DNA of 64,000 bases from Streptomyces olivaceoviridis. GTDB taxonomy: Bacteria; Actinomycetota; Actinomycetes; Streptomycetales; Streptomycetaceae. The stretch spans positions 186,001 through 250,000 of the forward strand of contig NZ_BMUI01000011.1 in assembly GCF_014650115.1 (NCBI RefSeq), in the 5' to 3' direction. Within the stretch, counting starts at the first letter, position 1; each line of letters starts with the position of its first letter. Both the position numbers and the translations under genes were made by a program. This document shows positions 7,528-16,293 of this stretch, one piece after another. A model generated the notes under the pieces. The model was not told the DNA's origin. It searched no databases and saw only the letters and a program-made list of their open reading frames with translations.

Positions 7528-9057
7528 CTACGCGCACAGCCTCATCCCCTCCGGTGTCCAGCACGGCACGTGTCCATGGGTGCGGATGACGGACTGGCCG
7601 TTGCCCCGGGACAGGTACGTCAGGAAGCTGGAGGCGAGGGAGTCGGCGGGCGGGCTGCCGTAGGTGTAGGCGTACTCGATCTCCCGGTACGGATACGCAC
7701 TGCGCCCGTGCTCGATCGCGTCGACGGAGGGCGCGTCGCCGTCGAGGCCCAGCACCCGCACCCCCTTCGCCCGCAGCGCCAGGTTCAGCTCGCTGTAGCC
7801 GACGGCACCGGGCAGTTCGGCCACCTTCGCCAGCACCTGGTCGGTGGAGTCCAGCTCGCAGCGGGTCACCGGCGCCGACGGATAGTCCTTGTGGACGCAG
7901 TCGACGGACGAGTTCGCCATCTCGCCCCGCCCCAGCACCCGCCGCTGGAAGACCTGCCGGGTGCCGGAGTTGGCGTCCCGGCTGACCAGGTGCACCGGCA
8001 GCTTCCGCCCGCCGAGCCGGGCCCAGTCGCCGATCTCCCCCTGGTACAGCCGCCGCACGTCCGCGCTGGACAGGTTCCGTACGCCCACGTCGTCGTTGAC
8101 CACGAGCGCGAACACGGACAACGCGACCCGAGTCTCCCGCAGTTCGGGTATGTCGCCGGGCTTGGGCCCGTCCGAGAAGGCGACGACCGCCGGCGCCCCC
8201 TTCCCCTTCGCGGCCGACCCGGCCGCCGCCAGCTCCCGGATGCCCTCGGTGGATCCGTGCACGTCGACGGCGATGTCCGCGCCCTCGCAGTCACCCTCGT
8301 ACTCCTTCGCCACCTCCCGCAGCGCCGGCGCGAAGGCCGTCGAGCCGGTCACGGTGAGCGTGCCCTGCTCGCAGCCGACCGGCGGCGGGCTGTCGTCGCG
8401 GGCCACGACGATGCCGGCGAGGGTCATCACGCACACCGTGAGCATGATGGTGATGAGCCGGGAGGCGCGGCTGAACAGGGGCGGCTTGTCGTCCGGGGTG
8501 GCGCTGCGGTTGGGGTGGACCTCGCCCTCCCGGATGCCGCCGATCAACCGGATCCCCCGGCCGACGTCCCCGCCGGACAGCAGCACCAGCAGCTTGAAGT
8601 GGTCGCCCCTGTTGAGCGGGACGCGCGGGATGCGCAGGGTGTTGCCCTCGTAGCCGAAGCCGCGCTCGGCGGTGAAGTGGTCCATCAGGTGGTCGGTGTC
8701 GGTGGGCTGGGTCACCGACACGCCCCGGATGGTCCGGTCGGTGAAGACCGCGGTGAGCCCGTGCCGTTCGGGGCTGGTGTAGTCGTCGCGGTCGATGCCC
8801 TGCGAACCGTCGTTCTCGATGCGCAGCAGGACGAGCGTGGCGTCCTCCATGCCGGGCGCTTCGAGGAAGAGCCCGAGCCGCCGGTTGACCCGCCCGGACC
8901 TGACGTCGTCGCCTATCGGGTTGTCCATCTGCACGCGGTAACCGACCCGCTTGCGGCGGGGCACCCGGCGCTCGTACCAGACCATGCCCGCGGACGCGGC
9001 GATGCCCAGCACCGCGGTCCCGACGGCGACGACGTTCTCCGCGCTCAGCCACTCCAT
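7528..9057 (-). CDS. Membrane-anchored PstS-like substrate-binding domain protein
   Basis: The 509-residue protein has a TM helix near the N-terminus (about residues 9-28), a 170-residue soluble region of unknown type (about 35-195), a second TM helix (about 200-219), then an extracellular PstS-like periplasmic-binding domain (from about 235: LTVTGSTAFAP; DANSGTRQVFQRRVLG; AVGYSEL). PstS domains bind phosphate or similar oxyanions, but no pstC/A/B genes are nearby. The two-TM layout places the first domain on the cytoplasmic side, suggesting transmembrane sensing rather than transport. It lies 142 nt downstream of a receptor-type Ser/Thr kinase on the same strand. The end is convergent with the SLATT-type gene. 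Confidence 0.75.
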   Translation of the reverse strand: MEWLSAENVVAVGTAVLGIAASAGMVWYERRVPRRKRVGYRVQMDNPIGDDVRSGRVNRRLGLFLEAPGMEDATLVLLRIENDGSQGIDRDDYTSPERHGLTAVFTDRTIRGVSVTQPTDTDHLMDHFTAERGFGYEGNTLRIPRVPLNRGDHFKLLVLLSGGDVGRGIRLIGGIREGEVHPNRSATPDDKPPLFSRASRLITIMLTVCVMTLAGIVVARDDSPPPVGCEQGTLTVTGSTAFAPALREVAKEYEGDCEGADIAVDVHGSTEGIRELAAAGSAAKGKGAPAVVAFSDGPKPGDIPELRETRVALSVFALVVNDDVGVRNLSSADVRRLYQGEIGDWARLGGRKLPVHLVSRDANSGTRQVFQRRVLGRGEMANSSVDCVHKDYPSAPVTRCELDSTDQVLAKVAELPGAVGYSELNLALRAKGVRVLGLDGDAPSVDAIEHGRSAYPYREIEYAYTYGSPPADSLASSFLTYLSRGNGQSVIRTHGHVPCWTPEGMRLCA

Positions 9058-9199
9058 GTGGGTGCCCCCGCCACTCCCCGGAGCCGGATGATGGTGGAGT
9101 CACGGTACGCGCGCGGACGGGCCCCGGCGGGACCCGTCCCCGAACGTTCGCCCGACGTTCAACCGCCCGCCGGACAGCCCCCGTTGCCGGTCGCCCGGG

Positions 9200-11041
9200 T
9201 CACTCCTTGCTGTACGTCAGGCTCTCCCCGCCGCTCGCCTTCGCCCGCTTCAGCCGCCCGTCCGGCAGCAGGGTGACCTCGGTGGCCTCGCCCGCGGTGC
9301 AGGAGGAGGCGGGCTCGCCGGTGGTCACGGTGGACGGGCCGATCTCCAACGGGCCCTCGCCACCGGGCTGTTCGGCCAGCTCCGCCTCGAAGACGCAGTG
9401 GTACGACCCACCGCCCTCGGTCGGCCCGTCCGCGACCAGCGTCAGCACGGGGTCGCCCACCTCGCCCTGCCGGATGGTCAGTTCGCGGGTGTTGGAGCCG
9501 TCCGCGTTGTCGATGGCCGTCCGCCAGGTGCCCAGATAGGCGTCCGGTACCGCGCCGGCCGTGGAGGCGGAGGGGGACGGCTCCTCCGTCGCGGACGGGG
9601 AGGGCGTACCGGAGCCGTCCGGCGAGCCGGAGGTGACGGTGGGCGCCGGGACGACCGTGCCGCCGCCCTTGTCGTCGGCCGCGCCGCCGTTGCTCATCAG
9701 CGCGTACACCGAACCGCCCGCGCCCAGCGCGACGATCAGCGCGATCACGACGAGCAGCGCGGTGGACCGCCCGTTGCGCCGCTCGGGGTCCACCGGGACG
9801 CCGACGGTGGCCGGCCCGTACGGCGGGGTGGACCCGGACGGCGGATACCCGTAGCCGACGGGCTGGGGGTGCGGCGGATGCGGCTGTGCGTACGGCTGCT
9901 GCGGATACGGCTGCTGCTGGGGGTACGGCGGCTGCTGCTGGGGCACCCCGTACGCCGGTCCGAACCCGGCGGACGCGGGCGGCGCACCGGGCGTCGGCGG
10001 AGCCTGGGCGGTGACCACGACGGGCTGGTGATCGACGCTCCCGGCGTCCCCGCCGTCGGAGACAGCGGCGTGCTCGGGCTCCCCGCCCGGACCGGACGCA
10101 GGACCCGCGTCCCGCTCCGGGTGCTCGGCCTCCAGCAACCGCACCGCGTGCCTGCCGAGCTGCGCGACCAGCGAACTCGGCAGCCAGGGGTCCCGCGACC
10201 GCCCCTCGGCCACGGTGTCCTCCACCCCCGTCCGCTCCAGGATCGCGTCCAGCGAGGGCCGCGCCCCCGGCTCCTTGCGCAGGCAGTCCCGGACGAGGTC
10301 GGCGATCCCCTCCGGCACCCCGGTGAGATCCGGCTCCTCCTGGGCGATCCGGAACATCAGCGCGTGCGCGCCGCTGTCGGCGTTGCCGAAGGGCAGGGTC
10401 CCGGTCGCCGCGTACGCCAGCACGGACCCGAGGCAGAACACGTCGCACGCCGGCGTGATCCGGTCCCCGCGGACCTGCTCGGGCGCCATGAACCCCGGCG
10501 ACCCGACGAGCGCCCCGGCCCGGGTGAGCCCCTCCCCGCCGGCGGTCGCCGTCTCCCGCGCCCGCGCGATCCCGAAGTCGATCACGCGGGGCCCGTCGAT
10601 GGTCACCAGGACGTTGGACGGCTTGAGGTCCCGGTGCACGATCACGGCCGCGTGGATGTCCTTCAGCGCGTGCGCGAGCCCCGCCGCCAGGATGCGTACC
10701 GACCGCTCCGGCAGTGCCCCGTGGTCGTGTCCGACGACCCGCTGGAGGCTCGGCCCGGCCACGTACCCGGTCGCCACCCACGGCACGGCCGCCTCGGTGT
10801 CCGCGTCCAGCACGGGCGCGGTCCAGTACCCGCCGACCCGCCGCGCGGCCCGCACCTCCTGCCGGAACCGCGCCCGGAACTCCTCCTGCGCGGCCAGTTC
10901 CTCCCGGACGAGCTTCACCGCCACGGTCCGCCCCCGGTCCGACCGCGCCAGATACACGTGCCCCATGCCGCCCGCGCCGAGCCGCGCCAGCAGCCGGTAC
11001 GCACCGATCTCCTGCGGATCCCCCGGCCCCAGCTTCTCCAT
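9200..11041 (-). CDS. Receptor-type Ser/Thr protein kinase (Hanks type)
   Basis: The 613-residue kinase begins with a Gly-rich loop GAGGMGHV (22-29). The ATP-binding lysine is K43 (VAVK), the catalytic loop is HRDLKPSN with D138, DFG is at 155-157, and the activation segment ends GSPGFMAPEQV. A Pro/Gln/Tyr-rich juxtamembrane linker (about 385-465) leads to one TM helix (LLVVIALIVALGAGG) and a Ser/Thr/Pro-rich extracellular region with a C-terminal domain containing two Cys-bearing segments. The ligand is unknown. ATG 11041 is preceded by GGAAGG; an in-frame ATG at 11062 would add 7 residues. The divergent neighbour is the class III aminotransferase. The downstream PstS-like protein is a plausible partner or substrate. 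Confidence 0.92.
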   Translation of the reverse strand: MEKLGPGDPQEIGAYRLLARLGAGGMGHVYLARSDRGRTVAVKLVREELAAQEEFRARFRQEVRAARRVGGYWTAPVLDADTEAAVPWVATGYVAGPSLQRVVGHDHGALPERSVRILAAGLAHALKDIHAAVIVHRDLKPSNVLVTIDGPRVIDFGIARARETATAGGEGLTRAGALVGSPGFMAPEQVRGDRITPACDVFCLGSVLAYAATGTLPFGNADSGAHALMFRIAQEEPDLTGVPEGIADLVRDCLRKEPGARPSLDAILERTGVEDTVAEGRSRDPWLPSSLVAQLGRHAVRLLEAEHPERDAGPASGPGGEPEHAAVSDGGDAGSVDHQPVVVTAQAPPTPGAPPASAGFGPAYGVPQQQPPYPQQQPYPQQPYAQPHPPHPQPVGYGYPPSGSTPPYGPATVGVPVDPERRNGRSTALLVVIALIVALGAGGSVYALMSNGGAADDKGGGTVVPAPTVTSGSPDGSGTPSPSATEEPSPSASTAGAVPDAYLGTWRTAIDNADGSNTRELTIRQGEVGDPVLTLVADGPTEGGGSYHCVFEAELAEQPGGEGPLEIGPSTVTTGEPASSCTAGEATEVTLLPDGRLKRAKASGGESLTYSKE

Positions 11042-11243
11042 CCGCGTCCGCCTTCCCCCCATAGGTCTGCGACGACCGAGAATAGTGGCGGCGGTACGAC
11101 AGGGGCCCCCTCCCCCGGCGATCCCCGGCCGGTCCCGGCCACTCCCGGCCGGTCTTCCGTCGACAACCTGTCGCGCTTTCCCCCCGCCCACGGAACAGGA
11201 CGCCGATAGGACTTCCGCATCGCGGACATCTACGCTCGGCGGC

Positions 11244-12599
11244 ATGACCCCTCAGCCCAGCCCCGAAACCGGCGCCGCGGTGAAGGCCGCGGACCGTGCG
11301 CACGTCTTCCACTCCTGGTCGGCCCAGGACCTCATCGACCCGCTCGCCGTCGCCGGCGCCGAGGGGTCGTACTTCTGGGACTACGACGGCACGCGGTACC
11401 TGGACTTCACCAGCGGACTCGTCTTCACCAACATCGGCTACCAGCACCCGAAGGTCGTCGCGGCGATCCAGGAGCAGGCCGCGAAGCTGACGACCTTCGC
11501 GCCCGCGTTCGCCGTCGAGGCCCGCTCGGAGGCGGCCCGGCTGATCGCCGAGCGGACCCCCGGCGACCTGGACAAGATCTTCTTCACCAACGGCGGCGCG
11601 GACGCCGTCGAGCACGCGGTCCGCATGGCCCGGCTGCACACGGGCCGCCCGAAGGTGCTCTCGGCCTACCGCTCGTACCACGGCGGCACCCAGCAGGCCA
11701 TCAACATCACCGGTGACCCGCGCCGCTGGGCCTCCGACGGCGCAGCCGCCGGTGTCGTCCACTTCTGGGCGCCGTTCCCCTACCGCTCCCGCTTCTACGC
11801 CGAGACCGAGGAGCAGGAGTGCGCCCGGGCGCTGGAGCACCTGGAGACGACGATCGCCTTCGAGGGCCCGGCGACCATCGCGGCGATCATCCTGGAGACC
11901 ATCCCGGGCACCGCCGGGATCATGGTGCCGCCGCCCGGCTACCTGGCCGGGGTGCGCGAGCTGTGCGACAAGTACGGGATCGTCTTCATCCTGGACGAGG
12001 TCATGGCCGGCTTCGGCCGGACCGGTGAGTGGTTCGCGGCCGACCTGTTCGGTGTCACCCCGGACCTGATGACCTTCGCCAAGGGCGTGAACTCCGGTTA
12101 CGTCCCGCTCGGCGGTGTCGCCATCTCGCAGAGGATCGCGGAGACGTTCGGCAAGCGCCCCTACCCCGGTGGCCTCACCTACTCCGGCCACCCGCTGGCC
12201 TGCGCCGCCGCCGTCGCCACGATCAACGTGATGGCGGAGGAGGGCGTGGTGGAGAACGCCAGGCGGCTCGGCGAGAGCGTCGTCGGTCCGGGCCTCGCCG
12301 AGCTGGCCGCGCGGCACCCGAGCGTCGGCGAGGTGCGCGGTGTCGGCATGTTCTGGGCGCTGGAGCTGGTGAAGAACCGGGAGACCCGCGAGCCGCTGGT
12401 GCCGTACAACGCGGCCGGCGAGGCGGGCGCCCCGATGGCCGCGTTCACGGCCGCCGCCAAGCGGAACGGCCTGTGGCCGTTCGTGAACATGAACCGCACC
12501 CACGTGGTCCCGCCGTGCAACGCGAGCGAGGCCGAGCTGAAGGAGGGTCTGGCCGCGCTCGACGCCGCGTTGAGCGTCGCCGACGAACACACGGTGTGA
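11244..12599 (+). CDS. Class III PLP-dependent aminotransferase
   Basis: A 451-residue fold-type I aminotransferase of the omega-amino acid, taurine or beta-alanine group. It contains FTNGGADAVEHAVRMAR (cofactor phosphate binding) and the PLP aspartate in FILDEVMAGFGRTGEW. The Schiff-base lysine K280 is in TFAKGVNSGYVPLGG. The N-terminal HSWSAQ and the length fit the 'aspartate aminotransferase family' annotation, but the natural substrate cannot be read from sequence. The ATG at 11244 follows a 200-nt divergent region shared with the kinase. The GntR gene downstream on the same strand, behind a strong leader hairpin, may regulate it. Confidence 0.88.
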   Translation: MTPQPSPETGAAVKAADRAHVFHSWSAQDLIDPLAVAGAEGSYFWDYDGTRYLDFTSGLVFTNIGYQHPKVVAAIQEQAAKLTTFAPAFAVEARSEAARLIAERTPGDLDKIFFTNGGADAVEHAVRMARLHTGRPKVLSAYRSYHGGTQQAINITGDPRRWASDGAAAGVVHFWAPFPYRSRFYAETEEQECARALEHLETTIAFEGPATIAAIILETIPGTAGIMVPPPGYLAGVRELCDKYGIVFILDEVMAGFGRTGEWFAADLFGVTPDLMTFAKGVNSGYVPLGGVAISQRIAETFGKRPYPGGLTYSGHPLACAAAVATINVMAEEGVVENARRLGESVVGPGLAELAARHPSVGEVRGVGMFWALELVKNRETREPLVPYNAAGEAGAPMAAFTAAAKRNGLWPFVNMNRTHVVPPCNASEAELKEGLAALDAALSVADEHTV

Positions 12600-12639
12600 C
12601 CGTACCGCGCCTGCCGCCGGGCGGGTTCGAACGCGTAAG

Positions 12640-12699
12640 GTGACGTGCTCGTAAGCAACAGCGACTCGCGTAGATCGCGAGTCCGTACGAGTACGTCAC
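12640..12699 (+). promoter_or_regulatory. Two overlapping inverted repeats in the leader of the GntR gene
   Basis: The outer arms are GTGACGTGCTCGTA (12640-12653) and TACGAGTACGTCAC (12686-12699): 14 nt, one mismatch in DNA, and fully paired as RNA with one G-U. Inside lies a perfect 8-bp repeat, GACTCGCG (12663-12670) and CGCGAGTC (12676-12683), with a 5-nt spacer. The structure ends 11 nt before the AGGAGAGG ribosome binding site of the GntR gene. No T-run follows, so it is not a typical terminator. It could be an autoregulatory operator or a leader RNA structure. Confidence 0.65.
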
Positions 12700-12725
12700 C
12701 CGGACGTGTGAGGAGAGGCACGGAC

Positions 12726-13421
12726 ATGCCCGGCAACGGCACCGTGACGCGCAGCACCCTGCGCCAGCAGATCGCGGACGCGCTCCGTGACGAGGTGCTG
12801 GCGGGCCGGCTGCGCCCGGGCCGGGCGTTCACCGTGAAGGAGATAGCCGACCAGTACGGCGTCTCCGCCACCCCCGTCCGCGAGGCGCTGGTCGACCTGT
12901 CCGCGCAGGGCATCCTGGAGGCCGACCAGCACCGCGGCTTCCGGGTGCCCGAGTACTCGGTCACCGACTACCGGAACATGATCGAGGCGCGCAGCCTGGT
13001 CACCGACGGCATGTTCCAGGTCCTCACCGCCGGCCACCCCGCCTTCCGCACCCCGCCCGAGGACCCGCGCACGGCCGCCGACCTGGCCACCGTGCGCCGC
13101 CGCGGCGAGGAGGCCCAGCGGGCCGCGACCGCCGGCGACCTCACGGTCCTCATCGGCTACGACCTCCGCTTCTGGCGCGAGCTGAGCGCCCTCTTCGGCA
13201 ACCCCTACCTCGGCGACTTCCTGCACCGTCTGCGCGTGCGGTCCTGGGTCTGCGTGGTGCAGCACCTGCTGCGCCTGCCCGACCTGCGCGGCCGGCTCTG
13301 GTCCGGGCACACCGAGCTGGTCGACGCGCTCGCCCGGCGCGAGGCCGACACCGCCCGCGCGATCGTCGCCGCCTCCAACGCCGACTCGCTGGCGCTGCTG
13401 GAACACCTGACCAACGGGTAA
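12726..13421 (+). CDS. GntR/FCD family transcriptional regulator
   Basis: A 231-residue regulator. The N-terminal winged helix is canonical GntR: LRQQIADALRDEVLAGRLRPG, then FTVKEIADQYGVSATPVREAL. An all-helical FCD-type effector domain follows, with RNMIEARSLVTDGMF and the C-terminal helix HTELVDALARREADTARAIV carrying the usual metal or ligand His. AGGAGAGG (12711-12718) fixes the ATG at 12726. It follows the class III aminotransferase on the same strand after 126 nt that hold a large inverted repeat. The probable ligand is a small carboxylic or amino acid related to that enzyme, by context only. Confidence 0.92.
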   Translation: MPGNGTVTRSTLRQQIADALRDEVLAGRLRPGRAFTVKEIADQYGVSATPVREALVDLSAQGILEADQHRGFRVPEYSVTDYRNMIEARSLVTDGMFQVLTAGHPAFRTPPEDPRTAADLATVRRRGEEAQRAATAGDLTVLIGYDLRFWRELSALFGNPYLGDFLHRLRVRSWVCVVQHLLRLPDLRGRLWSGHTELVDALARREADTARAIVAASNADSLALLEHLTNG

Positions 13422-13542
13422 GTGACCGGTACGGCCCATCCGGTCCGTACGGGAGGAGCCGCCCCGGGGCCGTACCGACTACCCTTCCCTGACCACCTGC
13501 TGCCGTGCGTGACCGCGCGCCTGCCGACGTAGGAGCCCTCTT

Positions 13543-14193
13543 TTGGCCTGTGACCTGTGGCTGGTACCGCTCGTGGACGTGTTGTGCCACACCCCGGACA
13601 ACCCCTTCGCCGAGGAACTCGCGCAGTACGACAAGGCTCTCGCCGAGGCGGGTCTGCCGCCGGTGCCGGTGTACCAGTACATGCCGGGCCTGTCCGGTGA
13701 CGTCGCCCCGGTCGCCGGTTTCGACTACGACGCCCTGCACTTCCTGCGCCGGGCCCACCTGCTCCAGGTCTGCGGCCTGCCGGTGACCCCGGTGGACGAA
13801 CTGGGCGGCGACTACGAGCAGTTGCTGGAGATGTTCGAGTCGACCGCCCAGCAGTCCCACCTGGTCTGGCACTACGACCACGCGGGCGCGTACGTCCCGG
13901 TGGACTTCCCGCACCCGCTGTCGAACGACGAACTCCTCGCGGGCGGCGGCCCGTTGGGCTCGTCACAGGCGCTGCTGCGCGAGCTCCAGCAGGTCGCCCC
14001 GGCCATCGGCATCGACCCGGCGAACCCCCCGACGCCCCCCGCCCCGCCCACGGCCCCCACGGAGCTGGAGGAACCGGCCGTCCCCGCCCCGTACGACCCC
14101 AGCCCCTTCGCCCGCGAACGGCACGTCTGGCTGGGCCTGCACGCGGCGGCGACCCGCTCACTGGCACAGGGCTCGATGATCGTGTTCAGCTGA
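13543..14193 (+). CDS. Conserved hypothetical protein, Streptomyces type
   Basis: The 216-residue protein starts at a TTG (13543) supported by AGGAG at 13531-13535, 7 nt upstream. The sequence begins LACDLWLVPLVDVLCH, has several conserved-looking Trp/His/Tyr positions (HLVWHYDHAGAYVPVDFP, about 106-123) and a Pro/Ala linker near residues 163-180. It ends with HVWLGLHAAATRSLAQGSMIVFS. No signal peptide, TM helix or known catalytic motif is seen. I recognise it only as a commonly annotated Streptomyces hypothetical. It stands alone between the GntR gene and the WXG100 locus. Confidence 0.7.
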   Translation: MACDLWLVPLVDVLCHTPDNPFAEELAQYDKALAEAGLPPVPVYQYMPGLSGDVAPVAGFDYDALHFLRRAHLLQVCGLPVTPVDELGGDYEQLLEMFESTAQQSHLVWHYDHAGAYVPVDFPHPLSNDELLAGGGPLGSSQALLRELQQVAPAIGIDPANPPTPPAPPTAPTELEEPAVPAPYDPSPFARERHVWLGLHAAATRSLAQGSMIVFS

Positions 14194-14313
14194 CGCCGAC
14201 GCGTTCCTTGGTCAGAGCATTACTCACTCTTGGGCTTCCGGCCCGATCGGACGATCTTGACCGGAATAGGGTCTACGGATCGGCACGCCAACGGAGGCGA
14301 CAGGGACGGGGCC

Positions 14314-14655
14314 ATGAGCGACGAGATACTCCACATCAAGATCGCCGATCTCAAGGCGACCGCGCCGCACTTCCATACCCACAGCTCCGACCTGGCCAAG
14401 GCGCTCGCACGACTCAAGTCCGGTCTCACGGCCGCCGGTTCCCCCTGGGGCGACGACGACCAGGGCGCCGAGTTCCACGAGCACTACGGCCCGCTGGTGA
14501 CGAGGATGGAAAACGCCGCCGGCATCCTCTCCCAGGGGCTGCAAAGCATCCACGACGCCATGAGTGACATGGCCGACGGCCACATCGACAACGAGTACCT
14601 CGTGCGCTCGATGTTCTCGCGGATCACCGTCGAGGGCGGTGACTCCGCCAAGTGA
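14314..14655 (+). CDS. WXG100-like (ESAT-6 family) protein
   Basis: The 113-residue helical protein has about the length and pattern of WXG100 type VII secretion substrates: helix 1 around LKATAPHFHTHSSDLAKALARLKSG, a turn with SPWGDDDQGAEFHEHYG, then helix 2 with MENAAGILSQGLQSIHDAMSDM. The W-G in the turn is intact. ATG 14314 is used; a weak GGGACGGGG lies upstream. Its 3' end overlaps the next gene by 4 nt (GTGA), so it is translationally coupled to the putative toxin. WXG100 partners commonly escort larger toxins to the ESX/Yuk machinery. No type VII ATPase gene lies in this window. Confidence 0.8.
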   Translation: MSDEILHIKIADLKATAPHFHTHSSDLAKALARLKSGLTAAGSPWGDDDQGAEFHEHYGPLVTRMENAAGILSQGLQSIHDAMSDMADGHIDNEYLVRSMFSRITVEGGDSAK

Positions 14656-15917
14656 GTGCCGCGGACAAGGCGAAGGAGATCGTCCAGGACGTCACCGGCA
14701 TGTGGTGGCCCGCCGCCGACGAGGACGGGCTACGGGACGCGGCCAAGGCATGGCGGGACTTCGCCGATGACGTCGAGGACGTACTGGTCGCGGCCAACAA
14801 GTCGGCGCGCGGCATCATCGAACACAACAAGGGCGAGGCGATCAGCGCCTTCGACGACCCGTTCTGGCGGCGCTACTACCACGATGGCCACGGCTGGCTC
14901 AAAGACCTGGCCGACAGCGCCCGGGACATGGCCAAGGCGCTCGACACATATGCCGATGCCGTCCACGCCGCCGTCAAGCGGCTGGAGCACGAGCTCGAAA
15001 TCGTCGGCGCGACCATCGTCGCCGGTACCGCGCTGGCCATCTTCACCGCCGGTATCTCGGAAGCCGCCGCGGCGGCGGCTACCGCGGGAATCGTCGACCT
15101 CGCGGCCACTCTCGGTGTCACGGTCTCGACGGAGATCGCCACCATCGCGGGCACCACGCTCGCCACGGCTTCCATCGCGGGCGTCGAGTCGGTCACCGTC
15201 GACCTGGCCGTCGCACAGCCGATGAAGATCGCCGCCGGCATGCAGGGCGGATTCAGCCTGGACGAGGCGAGCGACTCCGCGCTCACCGGCATGGCGTTCG
15301 GCGGTGTCCTGGGCGCCGGCGCCGAAGGCGTGCAGGCCGCCGTCGGCGCCGGCGGAGTCCGGAACTTGTTCCTGGGCGTGGGTACGGACCTGGACGGTCT
15401 GGCCACGGTGCCGGCCCCCCGCTTCAACGACGAATGGCTCACCGGGGCCCGCCGCCGCCCGAGGGACATCCTCGACGACCCGGCCCAGACTCGCTGGGCG
15501 GAAGCCGCCTACGACGACTTCCTGAAGAACCCGCGTGACATCCAGGCCATCAGTCGCAACACCCAGGGGGTGCCGCGCGCGAACGGTTCGACGGGGTTCT
15601 CGGAGGAGGAGATCGGCGCGATCAAGAAGCACGTCTTCGACACCGAGCACCCGATTGAGGACTACGAGACGGGCGAGGTCGTCGTCCGGAAGTTCGACGC
15701 GGACGCCGAGATCGCGGACGCCTGGATCCGTCTCCGCTCCGGCAACGCGCTGCCCGAGGACCACGTGCTGCTGGAACACGAGCTGACCGAGCTCGGCTAT
15801 CTGCGCGACCACCCGGGAGCCACCTACCAGGAAGCTCATCGCGTGGCGAACGAAACCTACAATTGGCAGAGCAAGGTGCCGCTGAACAAGCGGGAAGACT
15901 TCGAAGGTGAGTGGTGA
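14652..15917 (+). CDS. Putative polymorphic toxin: WXG-like N-terminus, hydrophobic middle, C-terminal toxin-like domain
   Basis: The protein has 421 residues. The N-terminus (about 1-115) is a helical WXG-type module containing MWWPAADEDGLRDAAKAWRDFADDV. An Ala/Gly/Thr-rich hydrophobic region (about 118-240) follows. The C-terminal ~130 residues are charged and globular, with FSEEEIGAIKKHVFDTEHP and the motif HVLLEHELTEL (371-381) near the end; the E-H-E-L core could bind metal but I cannot assign a family. The GTG start overlaps the WXG100 gene (GTGA), and the stop overlaps the next small gene (TGATG). This layout (carrier, toxin, small downstream gene) is characteristic of polymorphic toxin loci. 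The toxin activity is inferred from architecture and not proven. Confidence 0.7.
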   Translation: MSAADKAKEIVQDVTGMWWPAADEDGLRDAAKAWRDFADDVEDVLVAANKSARGIIEHNKGEAISAFDDPFWRRYYHDGHGWLKDLADSARDMAKALDTYADAVHAAVKRLEHELEIVGATIVAGTALAIFTAGISEAAAAAATAGIVDLAATLGVTVSTEIATIAGTTLATASIAGVESVTVDLAVAQPMKIAAGMQGGFSLDEASDSALTGMAFGGVLGAGAEGVQAAVGAGGVRNLFLGVGTDLDGLATVPAPRFNDEWLTGARRRPRDILDDPAQTRWAEAAYDDFLKNPRDIQAISRNTQGVPRANGSTGFSEEEIGAIKKHVFDTEHPIEDYETGEVVVRKFDADAEIADAWIRLRSGNALPEDHVLLEHELTELGYLRDHPGATYQEAHRVANETYNWQSKVPLNKREDFEGEW

Positions 15918-16150
15918 TGGCGTCCCTCGTCTACTTCAAGAAGGAGTCCGAGGACGGGGCGGTCATCCGCTACTCCTTCGGTGAGGACCCCGCGACGATG
16001 ACGCGGCTCCTGACCATGAACACGTACACACGGACGGCCCAGCCGGACGACGGCGACCTCGACTACACCTTCCTCAAGGCGTCCCGGAAGATCAACGCCG
16101 TGTACGACGAGCGGGCACAGTGGCCGGAACGAGGGATGAGCGCGAGCTGA
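15917..16150 (+). CDS. Small protein, candidate immunity protein for the upstream toxin
   Basis: A 77-residue protein beginning MASLVYFKKESEDGAVIRYSF and ending WPERGMSAS. Its ATG overlaps the toxin stop in a TGATG arrangement, giving tight coupling as expected of toxin-immunity pairs. No TM helix or signal peptide is present, so it would act in the cytoplasm. I recall similar small Streptomyces proteins ending in a WP-x-x-G-x-x-AS pattern, also outside toxin loci, so an immunity role rests on position. In-frame GTGs at 15911 and 15914 are alternative starts. Confidence 0.65.
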   Translation: MASLVYFKKESEDGAVIRYSFGEDPATMTRLLTMNTYTRTAQPDDGDLDYTFLKASRKINAVYDERAQWPERGMSAS

Positions 16151-16293
16151 GCCGGAACGGCGGAAAGCCCTGGGGCACTCCGTCCTCCGAGGGTCCCCAC
16201 CACTCTGGGCAGCAGCGTGCGACTGTGAAGGCCGACCGGTGAACGCAGAGGCTCATCGAAGAGGCCGTCATTCGCGACGGGTACGGCCCACGC

